A stretch of 64,000 nt of DNA from Nocardioidaceae bacterium. Its GTDB lineage: Bacteria; Actinomycetota; Actinomycetes; Propionibacteriales; Nocardioidaceae. Where the stretch lies: assembly GCA_018672315.1 (NCBI GenBank), contig CP076053.1:1847827-1911826 (forward strand), written 5' to 3'. Position 1 is the first letter of the stretch, and every line of letters starts with the position of its first letter. Of the stretch, positions 7,649 through 15,627 are shown in pieces. The position numbers and the translations under genes are program-made. The notes beneath the pieces are model-generated. The model searched no databases. It saw only the letters and a list, made by a program, of their open reading frames with translations, and was not told the origin of the DNA.

Positions 7649-9277
7649 ATGCCGCGCAGGGTCCCGCTCCGCACGCAGCTGCTGTGGCTGCAGGTCCTCA
7701 TCGTGACCACGGCGGTCGTCCTGGTCGGGGTCGTCGCGACGATGCTGCAGGCCCAACAGATCCGCGACTCCTACGAGCAGCAGATGGCAGGCGTCGCCCG
7801 CAGCGTCGCGACGTTGCCCTCGGTGGTCGCGGCCTACGACGACGCCGACCCCGCGGCGACGATTCAGCCGATCGCGGAGCTGATCCGGCAGGCCTCCGGC
7901 GTCACCTACGTCGTGCTCACCGACGACCGCGGCATCCGCTACTCCCACCCCGAGCCGGACCGCATCGGCGAGCGCGTCTCCACCGACCCCTCCGCGGTGC
8001 TGGCCGGGGCCACGTTCGTCGGCACCGAGACCGGCACGCTGGGGGAGAGCTGGCGGGTGAAGCTGCCGGTCCGGGACGAGGACGGCGCGGTGATCGGCAC
8101 CGCCTCGGTCGGCATCCTGGAGAGCGAGCTGCAGGCGGCGCTGCTGGAGGACCTGCCCTGGCTGGTGCTGTGGCTCGTCGGCGCAGCCCTGCTCGGGGTG
8201 CTCGGCGCGGCGTGGGTCTCCCGGCTGGTCTGGCGGCGCATCCACCGCCTCGAGCCCGAGCAGATCGCCGCGCTCCTCGAGGTCCGCGAGGCGATGCTGC
8301 ACGGCATCGGCGAGGGGGTCCTCGCGGTCGACGAGCGGGACAGGGTCAGCATGGTCAACGACCAGGCGGCCGACCTGCTGGGTCTCACGTCCGACCCCGA
8401 GGGCCTGGTCGCGCGGCCTGCGGCCGAGGTGCTCGAGCCGAGCCTGCTGGCACTCCTGAACGCGGAGGCGGCCACCAGCGAGCGGATGCTCCTGGTGGGC
8501 GAGCGCGTGCTGCTGGGCCGGCGCACCGAGGCCCGGGTCGACGGGGAGCGTGTCGGCACCGTGCTCGTGCTGCGCGACCGCACCGAGCTGGAGCGCACGA
8601 TGCGTGAGCTCGACGGCGCTCGCGACACCACGCAGGCCCTGCGGGCCCAGGCCCACGAGTTCTCCAACCGCATGCACGTCGTCTCCGGCCTCATCGAGAT
8701 GGGGCGTACGGACGACGCGGTCGACTTCATCGCTCGCGCCGGGCACGGTGGCGCGGTGTCGGGAGGGATGCGGACGCCGGGCATCCTCGCCCCCGACGTC
8801 GCGGCCCTGCTGATGGCGAAGACCGCGAGCAGCGAGGAACGTGGCATCACCCTCGCGGTCGACCCGACCTCCTCCGTCGCCGGTCCCGACGGCGCCGGCG
8901 CCGATGGTGAGGCCGAGGACCTGATCACCGTGCTGGGCAACCTCATCGACAACGCCGTGGACGCCTCGCCGGTCGGCGGCACCGTCACGATCTCGCTCCA
9001 GCAGGACCACGGGGGCATCCGGCTCGTCGTGGAGGACGAGGGTTCCGGCGTACGCCCTCAGGACCGCGAGCGGATCTTCGAGACCGGCTGGAGCACCAAG
9101 GACGACCAGGGGACCCGGGGGATCGGCCTGGCGCTCGCGCGACGGGTCGCCCGCCGCCGCGCCGGCGACGTGACCCTCGGGACGGCAGCCTCCGGCGGGG
9201 CGCGCTTCGAGGCGCACCTGGGGACCACGCAGGTCGCCGTGACCGCCGGCGCACCGACACGGGACGAGCACCGGTGA
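7649..9277 (+). CDS. CitA/DcuS-type sensor histidine kinase
   Basis: A 542-residue membrane kinase. Span 1 (about residues 12-34) and span 2 (about 168-192) flank an extracytoplasmic PDC-like sensor (38-165) with YVVLTDDRGIRYSHP and GERVSTD, hallmarks of citrate/C4-dicarboxylate sensors. A PAS domain (210-310) is followed by the phospho-acceptor His336 in AHEFSNRMHVVSGLI, then N-box NLIDNAVDAS, and G-boxes DEGSGV and GTRGIGLAL. This architecture fits CitA/DcuS/DctB kinases that sense carboxylates. It overlaps the response-regulator gene by 4 bp and is divergent from tctCBA, so it likely senses the transported acid. ATG 7649 is chosen; upstream in-frame starts exist but would add non-conserved residues. 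Confidence 0.88.
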   Translation: MPRRVPLRTQLLWLQVLIVTTAVVLVGVVATMLQAQQIRDSYEQQMAGVARSVATLPSVVAAYDDADPAATIQPIAELIRQASGVTYVVLTDDRGIRYSHPEPDRIGERVSTDPSAVLAGATFVGTETGTLGESWRVKLPVRDEDGAVIGTASVGILESELQAALLEDLPWLVLWLVGAALLGVLGAAWVSRLVWRRIHRLEPEQIAALLEVREAMLHGIGEGVLAVDERDRVSMVNDQAADLLGLTSDPEGLVARPAAEVLEPSLLALLNAEAATSERMLLVGERVLLGRRTEARVDGERVGTVLVLRDRTELERTMRELDGARDTTQALRAQAHEFSNRMHVVSGLIEMGRTDDAVDFIARAGHGGAVSGGMRTPGILAPDVAALLMAKTASSEERGITLAVDPTSSVAGPDGAGADGEAEDLITVLGNLIDNAVDASPVGGTVTISLQQDHGGIRLVVEDEGSGVRPQDRERIFETGWSTKDDQGTRGIGLALARRVARRRAGDVTLGTAASGGARFEAHLGTTQVAVTAGAPTRDEHR

Positions 9278-9978
9278 CGGCGCCGCGGGTGCTGGTGGTC
9301 GACGACGACGTCGCGGTCGCCGGTCTGCACGTCGCGATCGTCGAGGCGCACGGCGGCCTCCGGGTCGTGGGGGTCGCCCACGACGGCGCCACCGCCCTCC
9401 GGCTGACCGAGCAGACCTCACCCGACCTCGTGCTGCTGGACATCCACCTGCCCGACACGACAGGTCTCGAGGTCCTGCGGCGGCTGCGTGACCTCGACGG
9501 CTCCGTGGACGTCATCGCGATCACGGCCGCCCGCGAGCTCGACACCGTCCGCGCGGCCATGGCCGGAGGGGTCCTGCACTACCTCGTCAAGCCCTTCACG
9601 GCCGCTGAGCTGCGCAGCCGCCTGGACGACTACCTCCACCACCGCGCGGAGGTGCAGCGCACCGCGCGCTCGGAGGACGCGGAGCTGGACCAGGTCCAGG
9701 TCGACCGGCTCCTGGACGCGCGGCGTCGGCCCCGTGGGCCCAGGGTCGTCGAGGAGACGCTGCCCAAGGGACTCTCCCAGGTCACGATGCGCGCGGTGCG
9801 GGGCGCCCTGGAGTCCCACGACGGGTCGGCCTCGGCGCTCGAGATCGGTGAGCGGGTGGGCATCTCGCGTGTCAGTGCGCGCCGCTACCTCGAGCACCTG
9901 GTCGTCGAGCAGCTGGCCGAGGTCGCACCGCGCTACGGCGCCGGCCGCCCGGAGAACCGCTACCTCTGGAAGCACTGA
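9274..9978 (+). CDS. CitB/DcuR-type response regulator
   Basis: A 234-residue two-domain regulator. The receiver domain has the acidic pocket VVDDD (residues 9-12), phospho-acceptor Asp56 in LLDIHLPD, and Lys in LVKPF. The C-terminal domain (about 165-234) has the helix-turn-helix LEIGERVGISRVSARRYLEHL seen in the CitB/DcuR class. GTG 9274 overlaps the kinase stop (GTGA). Expected to activate the divergent tctCBA operon when the kinase senses its carboxylate. Confidence 0.88.
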   Translation: MTAPRVLVVDDDVAVAGLHVAIVEAHGGLRVVGVAHDGATALRLTEQTSPDLVLLDIHLPDTTGLEVLRRLRDLDGSVDVIAITAARELDTVRAAMAGGVLHYLVKPFTAAELRSRLDDYLHHRAEVQRTARSEDAELDQVQVDRLLDARRRPRGPRVVEETLPKGLSQVTMRAVRGALESHDGSASALEIGERVGISRVSARRYLEHLVVEQLAEVAPRYGAGRPENRYLWKH

Positions 9979-10012
9979 CCCCCGACGGGAATGACGGCCA
10001 GGTCCGACTGGT

Positions 10013-10024
10013 TCGACCGGTCGA
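10013..10024. repeat. 12-bp perfect palindrome upstream of the DoxX-like gene
   Basis: TCGACCGGTCGA in the 101-bp gap after the response regulator. It could be part of a weak terminator or an operator. Nothing else is recognisable in this gap except the AGGAG ribosome site before ATG 10080. Confidence 0.3.
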
Positions 10025-10079
10025 CCGACGCGCCGGCCACCCTCGGCTCGAGCGCAGGAGCGATCCCCCAGGAGACCCC

Positions 10080-10496
10080 ATGAACACGACCGACATCCCG
10101 CTGCGCCTGGCCACCGGCGCTTTCATCCTCAACAGCGGCCTGAGCAAGCGCGGCCTGCCCGAGGAGGCCGCCGCGGGCATGCAGGGCATGGCCGCCAACG
10201 GCGTCCCCGCCGTGAAGAAGATGAGCCCCTCGACCTTCGGGCGCACCCTGAGCACCGGGGAGATCGCTCTCGGCGCGGCGCTGCTGGCCCCGGTGGTCCC
10301 CTCCACGGTCGCCGGTGCGGCGCTGGCCGCCTTCGGAGGCGGGCTGGTGCGGATGTACCTCAACACCCCCGGCATGACCGAGGAGGGCTCGAGGGTGAAG
10401 CCGAGCCAGGACGGCATCGGCATCGCCAAGGACATCTGGCTCGTCGGGGCCGGGCTCACCCTGGTGGCCTCGGGGCTGAAGGACCGACGGTCCTGA
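10080..10496 (+). CDS. DoxX-like small membrane protein
   Basis: A 138-residue protein with hydrophobic stretches around residues 8-20, 60-75, 77-95 and 118-132, separated by a Gly/Pro/Met-rich loop (EEAAAGMQGMAANGVPAVKKM). The overall pattern is that of DoxX-family proteins, which are linked to redox or thiosulfate metabolism in some bacteria. No catalytic residue can be pointed to. ATG 10080 follows an AGGAG at 6 nt. It converges with the next gene, with 22 bp between stops. Confidence 0.55.
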   Translation: MNTTDIPLRLATGAFILNSGLSKRGLPEEAAAGMQGMAANGVPAVKKMSPSTFGRTLSTGEIALGAALLAPVVPSTVAGAALAAFGGGLVRMYLNTPGMTEEGSRVKPSQDGIGIAKDIWLVGAGLTLVASGLKDRRS

Positions 10497-10518
10497 TCCC
10501 GACCCCCGCCGGGTCGCC

Positions 10519-10944
10519 TCACTCCACAGCGAGGCCGAGCTCGTCGGCGCGGCCGAGGAAGTCGGCCACGTCGGCGACGCCGAGGACCGCTGCGGTGTGA
10601 CGCAGGGGCCACACCAGACCGGTGGGGTCCAGGCAGGGCACCGAGGCGCGGAAGCGTACGCGGACCGCGGCGTCGCCGTTCGGGGTGAAGGCGACGCCGC
10701 GGTCACCGGTGAGGAACCGCGGCGGGCCGGCTGCCCGGGCGAAGGAGAAGTCGCCGGTCAGCGACACGCTCCGCAGGTTCTCCAGCTCCGAGTGCAGGCG
10801 CCAGGGACCGAAGCGCACGTGCAGCCCGTCCGGGTCCAGCCGCACGCCGCTGGTGCGGGCCGTGACGCCGAACGGGAGCGCAGCGACCCGGTAGCGGCGG
10901 GAGAAGGCGAACGCGTACTCCGAGGGGTACGACGAGGTGCTCAC
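10519..10944 (-). CDS. Conserved-looking protein of unknown function
   Basis: A 141-residue soluble protein without a recognisable motif. It has alternating strand-like segments (YRVAALPFGVTARTSGVRL, LHVRFGPWRL, LRSVSLTGDFSF, VRVRFRASVPCLDP) and a C-terminal helical tail (VADVADFLGRADELGLAVE), suggesting a compact beta-rich fold. It starts at GTG 10944 and ends convergently to the DoxX-like gene. It lies 25 bp beyond the stop of the acyl-CoA dehydrogenase on the same strand, so it may be the last gene of that transcript. I do not recognise the family. Confidence 0.6.
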   Translation of the reverse strand: MSTSSYPSEYAFAFSRRYRVAALPFGVTARTSGVRLDPDGLHVRFGPWRLHSELENLRSVSLTGDFSFARAAGPPRFLTGDRGVAFTPNGDAAVRVRFRASVPCLDPTGLVWPLRHTAAVLGVADVADFLGRADELGLAVE

Positions 10945-10969
10945 GCCGGAGGTCCTACCCGCCGCCGCG

Positions 10970-12787
10970 TCAGAGCACGTCCGGGTCCAGGTCGGTGAGC
11001 AGCGTGTCGGGGTCGATGAGGCGGGCCAGCATGACGTCGACCTTGGGCAGCTCGCGGGTGAGGAAGTACGCCGTCGCCGCCCGCTTGCCGTCGTAGAACG
11101 CACCGTCGCGGTCGGCCGCCGCGAGCCACTGCTCGAGCCACACCCACGCCACGACGACGTGGCCGGTCGCCTCCAGGAACGCCGTCGCCTCGGCCAGTGC
11201 GATCCGCGGGTCGGTCTGCGTCCCCACCCGCTCCACGGCGTCGGTGAGCGTGCCGACGGCGCGGAGGAGCGCGGCGGCGTACGCCTCTCCCTCGCCTCCG
11301 GCGGCCGAGGCCCGCTCGGCCGTGCGTGCGACACGTGCGCCCAGCGCCGCAAGGGCGGCGCCGCCGTCACCGAGCACCTTGCGCCCCAGCAGGTCGATGG
11401 CCTGGATGCCGTGGCTGCCCTCGTGGATCGGGTTGAGCCGGTTGTCCCGGTAGAACTGCTCGACCGGGTGGTCCCGGGTGTAGCCGGCGCCGCCCATCAC
11501 CTGGATCGCGAGGTCGTTGGCGGCCAGGCACCACTGGCTGGGCCAGCTCTTCGCGACAGGGGTCAGCAACCCCAGGAGCTGCTCGGCCTCGGCCCGCTCC
11601 CGGTCGTCCGGCAGCGAGGCCGCGTCGTCGACCAGCCGCGAGCACAGCAGCACCAGCGCGAGGCCGCCCTCGGCGTACGCCTTCTGCGCCAGCAGCATCC
11701 GGCGTACGTCCGCGTGCTCGGTCAGCGTCACCTGCGGCTCGGTCGGGGCGGCGCCGACGTGGCGGCCCTGCAGGCGGTCACGTGCGTACGCCAGGGAGGT
11801 GAGGTAGCCCGTGTAGCCCAGCGACGCGGCGCCGAGCCCGACCCCGATGCGGGCCTCGTTCATCATCGCGAACATCACCGGCAGTCCGCGGTGCAGCTCG
11901 CCCACGAGGTGGCCCACGGCACCCGCGCGGCCACCCGGGGTGTGCGCGCCCTCGCCGAGGACCGGCGCGGTGTTGACGGTGCCGCGGAACCCCATCTTGT
12001 GGTTGATGCCCGCCAGCACCACGTCGTTGCGTTCGCCAGGTGCGCCGTCGGCGTCGACCACGAACTTCGGCACGGCGAAGAGCGAGATGCCCTTCGTGCC
12101 CGCGGGTGCGTCCGGGGTGCGCGCCAGCACGAGGTGCACGATGTTGTCGCTGAGCTCGTGGTCGCCGCCGGAGATCCACATCTTGCGCCCGAAGAGCCGG
12201 TACGTGCCGTCGTCGGCCGGCTCGGCGCGGGTGGTGATGTCGGCGAGGTTCGAGCCAGACTGGGGCTCCGACAACGCCATGGTGCCGAAGCACTCCCCGC
12301 GCGTCATCGCCGGCACGAACCGCTGCACCAGCTCCTCGTCGCCGAAGCGCGTCAGCAGGTTGGCTGCGGCGAGGGTCAGCAGGGCGTAGCCGGTCGTGCC
12401 GACGTTGGCGGCGTGGAACCACGCCATGCACGCCGAGTAGACCGACTGCGGCAGCCCGGCGCCGCCGACCCGCTCCGGCAAGGGTGCGGCGAGGAACCCG
12501 GCGTCGGTGAACGCCGCCAGCGCGGGCGCCACCTCGGGCACGAGGTGGACCCGCTCGCCGTCGAAGGTCGGCTCGGTGAGGTCCGCCGCCCGGTTGTGCG
12601 GCGCGAACTTCTCCGTCGCGAGCGTCCCGGCCAGGTCGAGCACCGCGTCGACGGTCTCGAGGTCGTGGTCGTCGTACGCGGACCGCTCCACCAGGCCGGC
12701 CGTGTCGAGCCACTCGTGCAGCAGGAAGTCGAGGTCGCGGCGCGACAGGATGGTGCTCGGGCGGCTGTCGTGACTCTGACCGGCCAT
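10970..12787 (-). CDS. Acyl-CoA dehydrogenase with extra C-terminal domain (FadE, DmdC-like length)
   Basis: A 605-residue flavoenzyme, longer than the classic 380-residue acyl-CoA dehydrogenases and close to the about 600-residue FadE/3-methylmercaptopropionyl-CoA dehydrogenase group. Visible motifs are ALSEPQSGSNLADI (FAD/substrate loop), MWISGGDHEL, INHKMGFRGT, QVMGGAGYTRDHPVEQFYRDNRL, and the catalytic-base region PIHEGSHGIQAIDLLGRK. The last about 130 residues are the helical C-terminal extension of this group. It introduces a trans-2 double bond into an acyl-CoA; chain length is not predictable. ATG 12787 has GGAGG upstream. Divergent from the HAAS-like membrane gene. Confidence 0.9.
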   Translation of the reverse strand: MAGQSHDSRPSTILSRRDLDFLLHEWLDTAGLVERSAYDDHDLETVDAVLDLAGTLATEKFAPHNRAADLTEPTFDGERVHLVPEVAPALAAFTDAGFLAAPLPERVGGAGLPQSVYSACMAWFHAANVGTTGYALLTLAAANLLTRFGDEELVQRFVPAMTRGECFGTMALSEPQSGSNLADITTRAEPADDGTYRLFGRKMWISGGDHELSDNIVHLVLARTPDAPAGTKGISLFAVPKFVVDADGAPGERNDVVLAGINHKMGFRGTVNTAPVLGEGAHTPGGRAGAVGHLVGELHRGLPVMFAMMNEARIGVGLGAASLGYTGYLTSLAYARDRLQGRHVGAAPTEPQVTLTEHADVRRMLLAQKAYAEGGLALVLLCSRLVDDAASLPDDRERAEAEQLLGLLTPVAKSWPSQWCLAANDLAIQVMGGAGYTRDHPVEQFYRDNRLNPIHEGSHGIQAIDLLGRKVLGDGGAALAALGARVARTAERASAAGGEGEAYAAALLRAVGTLTDAVERVGTQTDPRIALAEATAFLEATGHVVVAWVWLEQWLAAADRDGAFYDGKRAATAYFLTRELPKVDVMLARLIDPDTLLTDLDPDVL

Positions 12788-12878
12788 GGGTGCTCCTCCG
12801 ACGCAGGCGGTGCTGGGTGTGTGGGACCGGTGCCGGTGCGAAAGTCGACATCTCGCCGCGCACCGGCGACCCGCCACC

Positions 12879-12884
12879 TATCGT
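12879..12884 (+). promoter_or_regulatory. -10 box of HAAS-like gene (leaderless)
   Basis: TATCGT, 7 nt before GTG 12892; no ribosome-binding sequence between. Confidence 0.45.
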
Positions 12885-12891
12885 GGCAGGT

Positions 12892-13665
12892 GTGTCGACC
12901 GCCGCCGCCCCGCGTGATGCCGCGGTGAGCGCTGCCCCCGAGCCGGGCGCCGGCGACGCCTCGGAGCGCGCACGGGAGTGGCGTCGTCGCTTCGTCGCCG
13001 AGCTGCGTGCCCAGGGCATGCCGGGTGACCAGGTCTCCCGCGCGATCCGGCACGTCGAGCGGCGGTGTGCGGCGACCGGTCGGGCCGAGCCCGAGGAGTT
13101 CGGCGACCCGGTCCGGCACGCCCGCGGCGTCTTCGACCCCGGCCGTCGCTCGACCGGGTGGGCCTGGCTGGGAGGCGCCTTCGGGGCCGCCCTCGGCCTG
13201 GGTCTCACCCTCGTCGTCCGTGGCGTCCAGGCTCTCGTCGGGGGCGGCGAGGCCACTCTCGGGTTGGGCGAGACGCTCGGCGTGGTGCTGCTCGGCGGAG
13301 CCCTCCTCGGCGTCGGACCGGCCCTCTCGGTGATCACGCGTCCCGGTCCGCGGCACGAGCTGCGTCTGCTCGGCGGGGCCGTGGTGCTCGTCGCGGTGCT
13401 GCTCCTGCCGGCGCTGCTCGCGCGACTCCTCGAGGGCGGCATCCTGACCCTCGGCGGCGTCGTCGCCGTGGTCGTCGGGCTCGTGGTGGCAGGAGCCGCC
13501 GGCGTCGGCCTCGTCCGCGAGCTCGCCACCACCTACGACGCGGCCAGGCACCACGACCGCGAGGCGGTCCGCGAGGCCGGCATGGTCCCCGTGCCGCGCT
13601 GGCTCGTGCTGCTCACGATCGGTGCGCCGGTGCTGGCGCTGCTGGTCTACGCCGCCGGTCGCTGA
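12892..13665 (+). CDS. Integral membrane protein with N-terminal HAAS-like segment
   Basis: 257 residues. Residues about 20-75 form a charged helical segment (WRRRFVAELRAQGMPGDQVSRAIRHVERR, then a FGDP motif) resembling the HAAS signalling/permease-prefix domain. Five to six hydrophobic spans follow (WAWLGGAFGAALGLGLTLVV, LGVVLLGGALLGVGPAL, LLGGAVVLVAVLLLPALLARL, LTLGGVVAVVVGLVVAGAA, WLVLLTIGAPVLALLVYA). In other bacteria such proteins pair with PadR regulators, but no PadR gene is visible nearby. GTG 12892 is chosen for its 7-nt spacing from TATCGT. Family call is moderate. Confidence 0.55.
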   Translation: MSTAAAPRDAAVSAAPEPGAGDASERAREWRRRFVAELRAQGMPGDQVSRAIRHVERRCAATGRAEPEEFGDPVRHARGVFDPGRRSTGWAWLGGAFGAALGLGLTLVVRGVQALVGGGEATLGLGETLGVVLLGGALLGVGPALSVITRPGPRHELRLLGGAVVLVAVLLLPALLARLLEGGILTLGGVVAVVVGLVVAGAAGVGLVRELATTYDAARHHDREAVREAGMVPVPRWLVLLTIGAPVLALLVYAAGR

Positions 13666-13702
13666 GCGGCCCCGGACCTGTCGCGAGGCTCCCTGCGATC
13701 GC

Positions 13703-13708
13703 TAGTCT
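13703..13708 (+). promoter_or_regulatory. -10 box of DUF2235 gene (leaderless)
   Basis: TAGTCT, 7 nt before ATG 13716, with no Shine-Dalgarno sequence. One of the clearest leaderless starts in the window. Confidence 0.55.
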
Positions 13709-13715
13709 GCGGTCG

Positions 13716-14762
13716 ATGAAGCGCATCCTCGTGGCCTGCGACGGCACCTGGAACACCGCGCGCCAGGCCGACCGCACCAACGTCGTCCGCACCCACGAGG
13801 CCGTGCTGCCGCGCGGCGAGGACGGCGCACCGCAGCTCGCCCACTACGTGGCGGGCGTGGGCACGAAGCCGTGGGAGCGGGTGCTCGGCGGGGTCTTCGG
13901 CTTCGGGCTCTCCGACAACGTGCGCGACGCCTACCGCTTCGTCGTCGAGCACTTCGAGCCCGGCGACGAGATCTTCCTGATCGGCTTCTCACGCGGCGCC
14001 TACACCGCGCGCAGCACCGCGGGGCTCATCCGCAAGGCCGGGGTGCTGCGTCGCGACCTGCCCGGTGATGGGCGCGGCGACCGGCGTGGTCTCGACGCGC
14101 GGGTGGCGGAGGCGTACGCGCTCTACCGCACCGGCCAGCACCCGGAGGACCCCGACGTCGTCGCCTTCCGCCGCACCCACAGCCACGAGACCCGCATCCG
14201 GTTCGTCGGTGTCTGGGACACCGTCGGGTCCCTCGGCATCCCGCTGAGCGGGGTGGGCCTGGCCGCCCTGGTCAACCGTCGCTGGCAGTTCCACGACACC
14301 GACCTGTCGAGTCGCATCGACACCGCCGTCCACGCCGTGGCGATCGACGAACGGCGCGGTCCGTTCACCCCGGCGATGTGGCGTACGGACGGCACCGCCC
14401 GGCAGGAGGTCGAGCAGGTCTGGTTCGCGGGCGTGCACTCCGACGTCGGGGGCGGGTACGCCGAGCGGGGACTGGCCGACCTGTCCTGGACGTGGCTCGC
14501 CGGTCGCGCGGCGGACTGCGGCCTCACCCTGGACCCCGACGTGCTGGCGGCCGCCCGTCCGGACCCCGACGGCGTGCTCCACGAGTCACGCACCGGCGTC
14601 TACCGGCTGCTGCGACCGGCGGTGCGGGAGCCGGGCGCCGCGGACCCGGACTCCGAGTCCGCCGCAACCAGCGCCCTGCGCCGCCGACCTCGCCGTCCCA
14701 CGTACGCGGAGAACCTGACCGCCTACCGCCGCAGCGAGGCCTTCCGGCGTACGCGTGCTTGA
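13716..14762 (+). CDS. DUF2235 alpha/beta-hydrolase (T6SS phospholipase-effector-like domain)
   Basis: 348 residues. The N-terminus MKRILVACDGTWNTARQ is the family signature, and IGFSRGAYTAR (nucleophile Ser92) is the GxSxG elbow. FVGVWDTVGSLG supplies the probable catalytic Asp, and WFAGVHSDVGGGY the probable His. This domain occurs in type VI phospholipase effectors (Tle1) but is also a common cytoplasmic protein in bacteria without type VI secretion, as here. Substrate unknown; it is presumably a lipid or ester. The next gene encodes a small acidic protein starting 8 bp after the stop. Confidence 0.82.
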   Translation: MKRILVACDGTWNTARQADRTNVVRTHEAVLPRGEDGAPQLAHYVAGVGTKPWERVLGGVFGFGLSDNVRDAYRFVVEHFEPGDEIFLIGFSRGAYTARSTAGLIRKAGVLRRDLPGDGRGDRRGLDARVAEAYALYRTGQHPEDPDVVAFRRTHSHETRIRFVGVWDTVGSLGIPLSGVGLAALVNRRWQFHDTDLSSRIDTAVHAVAIDERRGPFTPAMWRTDGTARQEVEQVWFAGVHSDVGGGYAERGLADLSWTWLAGRAADCGLTLDPDVLAAARPDPDGVLHESRTGVYRLLRPAVREPGAADPDSESAATSALRRRPRRPTYAENLTAYRRSEAFRRTRA

Positions 14763-14770
14763 CTGGCGGC

Positions 14771-15010
14771 ATGGAGCTGGAACGCACCGACGCAGGCGTC
14801 GTGATGCGCCTGTCCGAGGAGGAGGCGGCGTACGTCGCGACCGCCCTCGGCGGGGTCGTCGACCGCACGCCGGGCGAGACACTGGACGCGATCTTCTCGG
14901 AGCTGGTGGTCGCAGGCGTCCTCACCGCCGGCCGGTGGTACGTCGAGGAGAACCCCGACCACGACCCTGACGACGAGGACTCCGAGGGCCACCTCTACGT
15001 CGTGGAGTGA
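14771..15010 (+). CDS. Small acidic protein of unknown function
   Basis: 79 residues. An N-terminal MELERTDAGVVMRLSEEEAAYVATALGG segment is followed by LDAIFSELVVAGVLTAGRWYVEE and a highly acidic tail (HDPDDEDSEGH). No known motif. It starts 8 bp after the DUF2235 gene and ends inside the convergent DUF421 gene (16-bp overlap). A small acidic partner next to a hydrolase could be a binding protein or inhibitor, but this is guesswork from position. Confidence 0.6.
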   Translation: MELERTDAGVVMRLSEEEAAYVATALGGVVDRTPGETLDAIFSELVVAGVLTAGRWYVEENPDHDPDDEDSEGHLYVVE

Positions 15011-15615
15011 CCCTCCAGGCGCGCGCGGATCCCGTTCGCGTCGCGCACCCCCGCCAGCGCGGAGGGGTGGATCGGCTCGCCGGTGCGCAGCACCGAGAAC
15101 CTCCCGTTGACCTCGAGCACGACGAGTGCCACCTCGGCGTACGAGCGGATCCCCGCCTGCCTCAGCACGCTCCACAGCGCGACCTCGGTGACCCGGCGAC
15201 GTCGCAGCTCCTCGTTCACCGGCCGCCCCGCCACGACGAGGGCGACGGCCTTGGCCCGGTCCTTGTCCGCGCGGCCCTCGGCGTGGGAGCGCCGCTCCTC
15301 GGCGTGCCGGCTCCTCAGGGTACGCAGCCGTCCCGAGACCGCCTCGAGGCTGAACAGCGTGGCGATGGCGACCAGCCCGGCTCCCAGTGAGGGCTCGGGA
15401 CCGAGGAGCGACCTGCCGACGACGGCGCCGAGCACCGTGAAGAGGGCGAGCTCCAGGCTCGTGGGCACGGCCAGCAGACGTTGACCGGAGAGCGCCAGCA
15501 CCCCGACGAAGACGAAGTAGAGCACGGTCGTGGAGACCACCACGGTCAGCGCCGTGGTGAGGTCGAAGCCGAAGGAGTAGCCGAGATCCACAGCCCCATC
15601 GTGCACCAGCCCCAT
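14995..15615 (-). CDS. DUF421 (YetF/YcaP-like) membrane protein
   Basis: 206 residues with three N-terminal spans (ALTVVVSTTVLYFVFVGVLALSG, TSLELALFTVLGAVVGRSLLG, LGAGLVAIATLFSLEAVSGRL) followed by a soluble domain. The end of that domain, VNEELRRRRVTEVALWSVLRQAGIRSYAEVALVVLEVNGRFSVL, is the characteristic DUF421 region (LR..G....V..aile.nG..sv). Role unknown in most bacteria; YetF-like proteins contribute to membrane functions in Bacillus spores. Start ATG 15615. Its 3' end overlaps the acidic-protein gene. Confidence 0.8.
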   Translation of the reverse strand: MGLVHDGAVDLGYSFGFDLTTALTVVVSTTVLYFVFVGVLALSGQRLLAVPTSLELALFTVLGAVVGRSLLGPEPSLGAGLVAIATLFSLEAVSGRLRTLRSRHAEERRSHAEGRADKDRAKAVALVVAGRPVNEELRRRRVTEVALWSVLRQAGIRSYAEVALVVLEVNGRFSVLRTGEPIHPSALAGVRDANGIRARLEGHSTT

Positions 15616-15627
15616 CGAGCACCCGGG

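Noticed and set aside
13716-15010. Type VI secretion effector and immunity pair
   Set aside because: DUF2235 proteins resemble Tle1 effectors, but there are no T6SS genes, no VgrG/PAAR or Rhs sequences, and the host is a monoderm actinobacterium.
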